A stretch of 64,000 nucleotides of DNA from Xylaria sp. FL1777 (Eukaryota; Ascomycota; Sordariomycetes; Xylariales; Xylariaceae), in assembly GCA_022578965.1 (NCBI GenBank), contig MU400528.1:310001-374000 (forward strand), written 5' to 3'. A program made the translations under genes and the position numbers. Shown piece by piece: positions 23,041-31,928 of this stretch (position 1 is the first letter of the stretch; each line of letters opens with the position of its first letter). The notes under the pieces are model-generated. The model worked only from the letters and a program-made list of their open reading frames with translations. It did no database searches and was not told the origin of the DNA.

Positions 23041-26000
23041 CTACATGTAGCAACTTTCTCTCAGAAGTTTGACAGTACCCTCGTGTCCATTTACCCTTGC
23101 CCATAATAGCGGCGTTCGCCCATATTTAGAATCTCTAGAGCCAGGCTTTACCTCGCCTCTTTCAAGTAGTAACTTAACTATAGCTTCGTGTCCTTTTTCT
23201 GCCGCGTATGATAGTGGAGTCCGTTGGCGATCACACTTAGAGTCAGGGTCGACATCATCTTTCGCAAGTAGTAACCTTACTACTGCTTCGCGTCCAAATC
23301 GAGCTGCCCACGATAATGGAGTCCCGTATTTGGACTTTGAGTCAGGGTCAACCTTGTCTTCCTGTAGTAGTAGCTTGACCACAGATTCATGACCGTTCGC
23401 TGCGGCCCATGATAACGGTGTCCGTCCGTATTCGCAGTCTTTAAGGTCAGGTCCTACTTTGTCATTTCCGAGGAGTAGCCTAACTATGGCCTCATGCCCT
23501 TTCTCTGCTGCATACGATAACGGTGTCCGTCCAAATTGAGATTTCGAGTTAGGATCGACCCCATTCTCGAGTAGAAGCTTGACTATCGCTTCTTGTCCAA
23601 TCTCTGCCGCATACCACAGTGGTATCTGTCCATATTCGGAGTATTCTAGGCCGGGGTCGACTGCGTTATTCGCTAATAAAAGCTCGACGATCTCTTCGTG
23701 CCCTCTCTCTTTCGAAAACCATAGCGGCGTTCGTCCATATTTAGATTTGGAATCCACGTCGACTTCATTTCTGGTAAGCAGTGCCTCAACTACGGCTCTG
23801 TGCCCTCGCTCAGCCGCCCACGAAAGTGGTGTCCGCCCGTATTCGATATCCTTATGGTCAGGATTGACATCTGCTTTATTAAGCAAAAGCTTAATCACTG
23901 CGTCATGCCCGTTCACCGCTGCCCAGGACAATGGTGTACATCCATATTCGAAGTCTATAGCATCAAGGTGCACCCTGTCATTTTCCACTAGTAGTTTGAC
24001 TATAGCATCGTGTCCTCTCTCTGCTGCCCATAATAGTGGTGTCTTTCCGTAGATAGACACAGAGTTAGGGTCGACTGCCTTATCCTCAAGCAGTCGTTTT
24101 ACGACCGTCACCTGAATTCCTACTACCGCGTACCATAGGGGTGTCCATCCGCGTATAGAATCTTTGGAGTCCGGGTTTACGGCATGGTTTGCAAGTAGCA
24201 GCGTGACTACTGCCTCGTGGCCCCTCGCTGCCGCATACGATAAGGGTGTTCGTCCATGGGTGTCCTTAATGTCAGGTTCATTTCCAAGAGAGAGCAGCGC
24301 CACTAGTATATCTTGCAATCCAAAATAAGCGGCAAGGTGCATGCCAGTAATTTGTCTCGGTACATTCTGACTGCGATTGGAGCAGTTGTAGTCTTTTGCA
24401 GCCATCATCGTCTGACTACACCTGGAAAGCTTAGGCTCATTTTGCAGAAAATCCATAATCGAATCATTAACTTCGATAGGTACTCCACGAGCGTGATGGC
24501 CCCAGTTGTGCGCCGCATAGTCGTAAAAGCTATTAGACAGGAGACTTTCCTCAAATTCGAAGTCGGTTTGACAAAAGCCGGCATCAAAAATATTGAATGA
24601 AAGATAAGTTATGCAAACAAGGGCAATATTGGCGTCTGCGTTGGGAAACCACTGCTCTTGCGTTTGCTCGAAGTATTCCTGTGTTGTATGGTGGACTAAT
24701 CGGATAATACTGCTTTCTTCATCAACAGTAACTAATCCAGCACATACTGAAACCATATCTTCGACCTGAGGAAAATTGTCTGGGTCGATTTCAGTTTTGC
24801 CAACTTCAACAGCTAGCGCATGTTGAAGTTCTAACGTAGTTAATGGTCGTTTTGCGCAAGCAATCCATAAGAGAACCTGATTAGCAAGCTCGATCTGATC
24901 AGATACTTGGCTTTCAATGCGCTTCATAGCTTCCTTGTATGCTTGATATAATGCATTAGAACCGGAGGGCAGTTTTTTTAAAGCCGTTCGAACTGCTTTG
25001 ATGGATCTTTTCCCGACCAAAGACTCAAGATGAAGTTTTGCAAGCAAAAACCTACTATAGTTAGTATATTCTCTCTTGTTTCCCTTTCAAATATGTGGAG
25101 GACTGCATACATGCCGTCTGCAGCATTAAAGATCTCAGTTTTGATTTCTTCTTGTAGTTCACAACTACGCTTTACAAAGGACGGTAAGTGTAACATATGG
25201 CCATCGATGTAAGCGCATATATCTTGTTTACTAGCCCGTATCTCCAATGATGTGCCGTATTTGAATCTCTCCATTATTTCTGGGATGAATCTCGAAGTTG
25301 CAAAAATATTTGCTGCACACGCCGTCTGGAGGATGAAAATCTCCGATAGTAATCTCGAGCTCGTATATGCTGGACATTCGTCAAGTGCATCGATGACGAT
25401 AAAAACGCGCGAATACATATCAACTATAGACCGAAGGGTGCTCAATATTTCGTCAAATGTCGGTTTTTCCCGCTTTTTTCGGTGAAGGTTATAAAGAGAT
25501 ATAATAGTGTCCGGTAATGAACACCGTTGTTGGACTAGCTGCTTCAACAAACTTGCGAGAAGGTCTTCGGCTTTTTGATCGTCTGCTCGCCGGAAGTTAC
25601 AGTAAAGGTGCGCTATACCGACATCTAGATTGTCGTCAAATTGTGCGTGTAGGTTGTCGACTACAACAGATGTAAGAATTGTCTTTCCCGCTCCAGGGAT
25701 ACCCGGACAGAATAGCGTGTGGTTGTCATTTATCATCCATAACTGGAACTCCGTTGAATTTAGAAGCCACTTCCCGGTTCCTGCTTGACGTCTATTGATG
25801 AAGTCGCTCTGTTGAGTGGTATAGTCGATAGGTGTGATCCAGTCAAGAATGACTTGCTGTTTCACATTGACGTGGTGTTCATGAAGATCCCCTAAGCCAG
25901 CCATAACATAGCCTTGTGATTCTTGAAGTTCTAGTAGTGCTGTATTTACCCTCGTAGCATTCCCTTCTGAATCTATTGATTGATCCCTCAGTGTCTGGAC

Positions 26001-26522
26001 TAGTTCTAAGAGGGTGACGTGATTTTGGTCAGAGGCTTCCTTGATCTCTTCCATGAGTTTTCTGGACCTTGTTAAGCTTTTTGCAATCTATAGTCATATT
26101 GGAGTTACCTACATGCAATTGTTTGTTAGTGCTAGCTGCAACAGCGATTTTTCACGCTGGATTGTAGAAATGAACTTTTCTACTTCCTTCTCGTCGAATG
26201 GCCATTTGAGTGCTGACAGTGCCTTGTTCCAACCCTTCTTAGGCTCCAGCTGTGACTTGAGTGCCTCCAGAGCAATGCCTAACCGATATAGAGGTGTTCC
26301 AGGTCCTTCGAGCGTCTTGATCTTCTCTGACCATACCGTGCCTCCATCTGCATCATCGAGATGGTCCTGAATCTGGAGGAGGACGAATTCACAGCTTAGA
26401 ATCTCTTCGCGAAGGCTCCTTCGTGCCTTTGCTGCGCCAGTAGCTCCGATAATATACTTGACTACGTCGGAAGAGAGTTGGAGAATAGCAATAATACTGG
26501 CAGCCGTACTGATGAGGTCCAT
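23041..26522 (-). CDS. NACHT-ankyrin NOD-like receptor (fungal STAND protein)
   Basis: Three exons (26522-26113, 26061-25111, 25051-23041) join in phase to 1123 aa. The N-terminal exon starts [20 protein letters not shown], the fungal N-terminal domain of STAND proteins. A linker leads to the NACHT domain: Walker A GIPGAGKT near residues 257-264, preceded by LFCPG, and Walker [10 protein letters not shown] near 357-365. A helical WH-like part ([12 protein letters not shown]) precedes about 13 ankyrin repeats with the core [20 protein letters not shown]. The second intron falls inside the NACHT region and restores [13 protein letters not shown]. The first acceptor could instead be 6 nt upstream, changing two residues. 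Such proteins are nucleotide-switch receptors in fungal non-self recognition and cell death. The ankyrin repeats are very alike, as in NLR genes under diversification. No frame break was seen. Confidence 0.88.
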
Positions 26523-27306
26523 GCTTGCAAAGAGTCAATTATGGGGGTTGATAGGTAGGTCCTGGCTAAATGCAACTGGTCAGATTTGGTCTCCAAGAAA
26601 ACATTCATCCTAGGCGTGCATGTTGATTGTTCGAAACAAGCACACTTTTCTGTGAACTCGACAGTCGTATGATGATAAGGTGGGGGAGTGCAAGAGGAGA
26701 TCTTATAGTTTTGTTCGATAGGCAGGCCTCAAACTGCCTCGCCGCAGTATCTCTTCGCCATGTTACTTTGTAGGCGCGACATCTGTCGCTACATGTCATA
26801 GTCAGGCCAATAAATAGACTTTGACACAGCAAAGTGCATGAATAGGCCAAACATACAGGCCGGTGCCGGAATAAGTGCAACTATTTAAGATAAGTAACTG
26901 TCTTATTTCTACTACACGGGCATTCTGGAGGTGTCAGCTCAGCCACCACCAGCTCCAACAGGTGTACAGGGGCATATGAGGCACATAAATGAGATGAGAG
27001 AAGGTCAGATACACTGCAGAGAAGAGGCACTACGCTAGATAGCGCAAACAGTGCTCTTCAACAACGGCAACCGTAGCAGAAGCTTCATGGGTAACAAGGC
27101 ATGATTCTACAACAAGACGTATAGAATCATTTTGGCTAAAACGAAAGAATCTAATCCTGCCGGCTAGCTAAAAGACTGTCATACTGTCGAACACTCATGC
27201 AGGGCGCCTGGGTGGGAGAAATAGGGCTCCCGGTTAGTCGCACTTAAATAAATCTTGTCTTATAATGGGCTTGTAGTCACGTATGGTACTGTAGCCATAT
27301 GTAGTC
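26523..27306. other. Region between NLR gene and MITE
   Basis: About 0.8 kb upstream of the NLR start. No supportable gene: a short minus-strand frame (26880-26605) has no recognisable feature. It must contain the NLR promoter. Confidence 0.4.
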
Positions 27307-27308
27307 TA

Positions 27309-27361
27309 CCGTATTTACCCTAAATACACTGAATGGGAACCGTTGCCAAGATTTCTTGGCA
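27309..27361 (+). repeat. Left terminal inverted repeat of the MITE
   Basis: It begins CCGTATTTACCC and ends CTTGGCA. The first 45 bp match the right arm exactly. Confidence 0.9.
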
Positions 27362-27514
27362 ACAGGGTACTGGCCATGAATAACCAAGCTTATCCCAGCC
27401 ACCCTAAGCGTAATATAGCTAGATTAAAGGTTTAAAACTAATATTAGCTATTCGCTTATGCAAGTGATCTCTTAATATGGCAAGATCTTCGTCACATGAC
27501 TAACTCTTCATGTA

Positions 27515-27567
27515 TGCCAAGCAATCTTGGCAACGGTTCCCATTCAGTGTATTTAGGGTAAATACGG
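27515..27567 (-). repeat. Right terminal inverted repeat of the MITE
   Basis: This is the reverse complement of the left arm with one mismatch near its inner edge. It ends GGGTAAATACGG next to the TA duplication. Confidence 0.9.
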
Positions 27568-27569
27568 TA

Positions 27570-28873
27570 CTACAATGGAAAGTGGAAAATCTAGGACTCA
27601 TGCGCCTTGAGCTGGGCTTAACCCAATTGCATTGGGAGATTGGCGTTAAGATGGGCTGGGAGCTCCGATATATTGCCTCGCTACCATCATTCATTCACTT
27701 TACATAGGCACCCACGTCCTGGGAGGCCGGCATACCGCGAAACCCTTTAACTATAGCAGCCCAACTCCGGATTACGCCCAAGCCATGAAAGATTATTACG
27801 CCACATGCTGACGAATTTATTGTGCACATAGCTGCAGTCTTAAATTACCAGTATAATGGCGCCGTATGAGAATAGCTATATAGGTACTTATAACAGATTA
27901 TTATATACTGTTATGGCTCCTTTTCCCGTTTTCTGCCGGGCTTGGTGGCTGTCCTTGGCTCTATATACAATTGGTCCACCTTTTCTCACCTTCTCACGAG
28001 ATATAATGACACCAACTCGGGCCTCCGTGGGCTTAACATTCCAAGGTCCATAGTTGCTGCACTTTGATCCGCTAGGCCTATTTTAACACAACTAGAATAC
28101 TGTTCTTTGTAGCTATTAAACATTTGCTTTAATAGTTAAATTTTTTTTTTTTTTAGCTTGGCTTAAATAGTTTTAAAAACACTTTTAAGCTTTGCTTAAC
28201 TTTTTATGTTTATGCTAGTAAAACTTTATAGAAAAAACTTAAACAAGTGCTAATATTGCTTTTTGCTGCTAGTTTAGTCGAGCGTTTATCTATAATTGTG
28301 CATTGTTTTTAAGCTCCGTACTTATCAACGTGCTGCGCTTTTTACAATGTACAGCCTTACTTGTTCGCTGTACGTTGTGCTGCGTCAAGCGTATATTTTC
28401 CCCGAAGGTTAAAAACAAGGCCTGTTGTCAACTGTGCCAAAGCCGGAACTTTTCATTACCCAATTCATGTCCTGTTAGTGCATGCAGAAAATCCCGCATA
28501 CAAATTGTATGGGAGTTCCACTTTTTGCACTAACAGTAGGTGCCAAGAAAAGTAGTGGTAGGAGGAAAGTTGTGTCTCAGGTGAGTGAAGGCTGGATAGC
28601 CTCACTTCTGGATACAACAGACAGTCTCATAACAACCTCAATAGGTGTAAGACCAGTCCGGGTATCTCACCGAACTATGCGTATGGATAAGCGTAAAAGG
28701 TGTCCAGCGCGTTCAGCCCGTGTAACAGTAGTTCCCTGGATTTTACCTCGTTCTTGACCGTACTGAATCTTAGGTGACATGAGGGGTTTGGCCACAATAA
28801 GCCAGGACCTATATATATATACATATGTAGATGGGTTACCAAGACACGCCTCTCCCTGCTTTGGTTTGGCTAG
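27570..28873. other. AT-rich gene-free region
   Basis: About 1.3 kb without a supportable gene. The middle (about 28060-28320) is very rich in A/T with a T run at 28140-28154 and many TTTAAA/TTAAAC words, which looks like eroded, possibly RIP-mutated, repeat DNA. Overlapping short frames at 28303-28757 occur in several frames at once and have no recognisable domain. Confidence 0.45.
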
Positions 28874-30811
28874 CTAAGTGGCCCCCACGTGATCGATTGA
28901 TTTATTTATCCTCCTTTGAGCAGCAATCCGATCACTCCGACGAGGTTTTGAATCTACATTGCAATTGTCTTCCTGCTTGTCGGCAAGCTTGTGAGGGGCT
29001 TTGTGCCTGGGTGCTAATTTTTCACTCTTGTGAAGGGAGTGGAGGGGAGTGCTGGACTGACTGCCATTCTTGAGGGATCTGGAGACCGGCTCAGGCACAA
29101 TTGCGTCTTGAGGACGGGGCCCAGAGTATTCATCGTCGAGGGACCGAGAGGGCACCGTTGAGGACGCAAAGCCTCCAGAAGCATTTTTGTCCCTACGTGA
29201 CGAAGACCCACCGTTTGTGAGGGGGCCCAACAGATGCTCAAGAGCTGCATCTTGTCTCATTGTTAGTGTTGTTGCCAGCTCCCAGAAAGGGCAACGAGGG
29301 GAGTCTTTAAGAGTCGCCTCATCAATTAATCGGTTGATAATAATTGTCCATGCCACGCCCCAAAAGCTATCGTTAGTCAGTGCTGCTCCAGGGACTGCTC
29401 CAGGGAAGTTGTGAGAAATTTGTGCTGTCTCCGGGAGAACGTTATAAGGTGGTTCCCTTGTTGTGGAATATGCCTCCCTCTCTACCTCGTATGGGGTGCC
29501 TCGTCGTATCTCTCGATCATCTATGAAAATTAGTGCCGGATGGGGTAGACGGTGAAGAATATTCTAATGAGACTAACGGTGTTGAGCATTTAGATTCGAT
29601 TCATTTGCCATCTCAACTATCTCCGCCTGTACATTCTTGTATGTTTCCTCCGTAGGCCCGCCGAACTTATTCATGTTGAAGTGGTTCCGCTGCAGGGGAA
29701 TGTTCTTTGCTCCGTCTAGGCATCCTGAGCTCCTGTCCACCCTGATGGTCTAGGCTAATGTTAGTTTTGGCGTGTCTCATAAATATACGAAACATACTTT
29801 CGGATTTGTTGTTCTTTTGTTTATAACAGCCATAACATCGCATGGTTCGAGCTCAAAGAAGCAGACAAGCCGCGCTGGGTTCCGCAACTCTCCTTGCTTC
29901 TGCATGAACCCGCTTACAATCTCGTTGAGCAGCTCGTCGTTTGGCTTGGTGATGCTAAGGATTCCGGGGTGAACATTTTTGAACAAATTCCGAGCTCCTG
30001 AAATCATCTCCATCTGTCCGACTTGCTCTGCCCCTCGAAATGGCGTTCCCATGAAGGCTATGCCGGTAAGGGAATCAAATATATGCCGATTCTTGGAGGA
30101 ATTCGCAGCATTGAAGAGTGCCTGAACGGGTTTGAGGGGTTATTTAGCCAAGAGTTGCACAAGTAGAAGAATGGCTATACCTTCATAACCGCTAGCCCGC
30201 CAAAGCAATGAGCGATAAAAATTAATGGCCGGGTCTGGGTAACATTATTCTAGTCCATGTTAGTTGATTTTATATCAATAGCCACCCCGATGAAGCAGGT
30301 ATCTGAACCTTTCGGTCAAGATGAAGGGCACCAAGGAGAAGGTTTGCCATATCAGTAATAGTCATTTGGATTGTCCAGTCACCAAACCACTGCGTTTTGG
30401 CCCCAAACCGCATGATACGGGCGTTCGGCAACACAGCCGGCAGCATTTCTTTATCTGCAAGCCAGTTAACCTTATCACCTTGCTTGTTTATTTGACACCA
30501 CGTATCATCTGGATGTGCACCAATGCCGTGAACCGCGACAATACTGGATTGTGGTTTAGTTCCTGTTTAAGCATTCGATGGGAATTCTCGCACTCGTATT
30601 TGATTGGGGTTTTCTCCGGAGGGGAGTATAGAGTTTTGAGGCCAATATCGTCCTCTGTGACACGGCGAACCTGGATTAAACAATTAACTTACGACCGTAG
30701 GGGCTAGGGCTTTCATATCATTACCTCTTTTTTAGGCTGAGATTGCCACAAGGCCCAGTAAAACAAGAAAAAGAAAGGTACCACAAAAAGGGAAAATAAA
30801 AACAAAGGCAT
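28874..30811 (-). CDS. Membrane-anchored SesB-type alpha/beta hydrolase
   Basis: Seven exons can be joined in phase: 30811-30725, 30670-30594, 30543-30309, 30234-30181, 30121-29798, 29749-29618, 29563-28874 (532 aa). Residues 2-20 form a hydrophobic anchor (PLFLFSLFVVPFFFLFYW). The hydrolase core follows: DIVAVHGIGAHPDDTW, NARIMRFGAKTQWF, RPLIFIAHCFGGLAV, GIAFMGTPFRGAE, SGCLDGAKNIPLQRNHFNMNKFGG. This is the SesB/DUF676-like domain that often heads fungal NLRs, here without a NACHT or NB-ARC. The nucleophile elbow reads AHCFGG, so Cys (about residue 143) replaces the usual Ser, while the late His is kept. The junction of exons 6 and 7 is the weak point: two in-frame TAG codons (29575, 29566) must be removed by an intron starting at 29617 or 29632. 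Otherwise the protein ends there at about 317 aa. The tail is charged and disordered. Confidence 0.72.
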
Positions 30812-31471
30812 TGTGAAAGGGGAGGAGGAATGGTAATTTTTGAGTTCAAACGGGACGTGTTATTATTTGAAGGCTAGTAGTTGGGTGTAGTCATACGACG
30901 CCTATCTCGTAGATGTAAGGAGGAGAGGTTTTCGGCCGAGTGTGTTGACACGAGAGAAGAGGGGGAATAAGTTAGGTACCTCTGGCTCTGGGTACATAAA
31001 AAATTAGTAGAACGGGTAATGCTTAGATCTTAGGTATTTAGGTAGGTAGGTTTGTGTTGGGGGCAGGCTAGTTGTGTTCGTAACTTCTGCCCTCCCTCAC
31101 ACCTGGCCCAAGCCCTGAGCTCCCTGGTGCGCTGGATGGCGCTGAGCGAAAGTACATGATACTTACACCCATAGATCAGGCATGCCTCACCATAACATAT
31201 CTTGCAAAATCAGGGTTGCAATATTACCGGTACATGTAGGTGAGCGTGCCCCGCTATCCCCAAATGCTTATGATACATAGGTAGTCAGGTATGAGCGGGA
31301 AAAACCCGGGACAAGGCGGTGAGGAACTAAGCCATGGATTGCAAAGTAATCAACGCGTAAAGTCTACATTGTGTGAACTATTGCTCCGAGTGCCAGGCTG
31401 GATGTCTTCAGGACTGCTAATTGCATGTTCATATGCGAGACACTTTGCACCTCATCGCTATCAACCGTCCT
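30812..31471. other. Intergenic region
   Basis: About 0.66 kb between the hydrolase start and the next gene's 3' end. It contains GGTAGGTAGG-type repeats near 31037-31050. No gene is supported. Confidence 0.45.
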
Positions 31472-31928
31472 TTATGGCTTTTGGAATAATACCAATAGGG
31501 CGTAGAAATCTGGCTCTACCTGCTCTTCTTTGGTTATTTCCCAGTAGCTTCCCCCAACTAGAGCATGTCCTGCGACCTTGGCTCCCTCGGTAGTTATATG
31601 TACCGGAACAATAGTAGCCGTAGATTCTGGAGGGACAGGTATCGAAGCAGATTTGTTGAAATGTACCACATTTACTCGAACCTCGGGGTAAGAAACATCC
31701 TAAACCCATCAATATTCCATTGGAAAACAAGTGGGTTGGGAGCGCACGTACCTCAGCTGGGGGAGGAAGATGTTTAACAAAAGGTATCACTTCTTTGATA
31801 ATGTCCTCTTCAACGCAAATTTCGTAATCAAGGAAGGGTTTGTAGGCCGCTGCGCGCAGAGTCTCCTTTAGAGGAGATAGTGCATCCGCAGCTTCCCAAG
31901 GGATGCTAAAGGACCGCGGCTCGGCCAT
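31472..31928 (-). CDS. Small orphan protein (134 aa)
   Basis: Two exons (31928-31752 and 31699-31472; 52-nt GT-AG intron) join in phase to 134 aa. The start ATG at 31928 opens MAEPRSFSIPWEAADALSPL. The protein continues with DYEICVEEDIIKEVIPFVKH, and after the splice PEVRVNVVHFNKSASIPVP and ITTEGAKVAGHALVGGSYWE. I do not recognise the family. There is no signal peptide, no membrane helix and no cysteine pattern; the second half looks beta-rich. Read without splicing, the frame continues into an unrelated tail, which argues that the intron is real. It lies in the accessory island on the same strand as the NLR and the hydrolase. Confidence 0.55.

Larger units (their letters stand above)
27309..27567. 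mobile_element. MITE with about 53-bp terminal inverted repeats and TA target duplication
   Basis: The left end begins CCGTATTTACCC and the right end is its reverse complement. The match extends over about 53 bp with one mismatch (27309-27361 against 27567-27515). TA dinucleotides flank both ends (27307-27308 and 27568-27569), as expected for Tc1/mariner-type insertion. The inner edge of each arm, TTGCCAAGATT(T/G)CTTGGCA, is itself a hairpin. The 150-bp interior has no coding capacity, so the element would depend on a transposase encoded elsewhere. Near-identical arms indicate a recent insertion that has not been degraded by RIP. Confidence 0.9.

Noticed and set aside
23041..24300. Regular repeats that might suggest a CRISPR-like or satellite array
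   Set aside because: The period is about 102 bp and the frame is open throughout; they are ankyrin codons of the NLR gene.
26088..26155. Alternative first intron of the NLR using the donor at 26155
   Set aside because: The phase does not match the downstream frame, and a TAG lies before the next usable acceptor. The GTAGGT donor at 26112 with an acceptor at 26062-26068 keeps the frame.
26605..26880. Minus-strand 91-codon frame upstream of the NLR
   Set aside because: No conserved feature and it lies in the probable NLR promoter.
28303..28757. Three overlapping plus-strand frames near the hydrolase
   Set aside because: They overlap in different frames, have no domain and no splice support, and border AT-rich decayed DNA.
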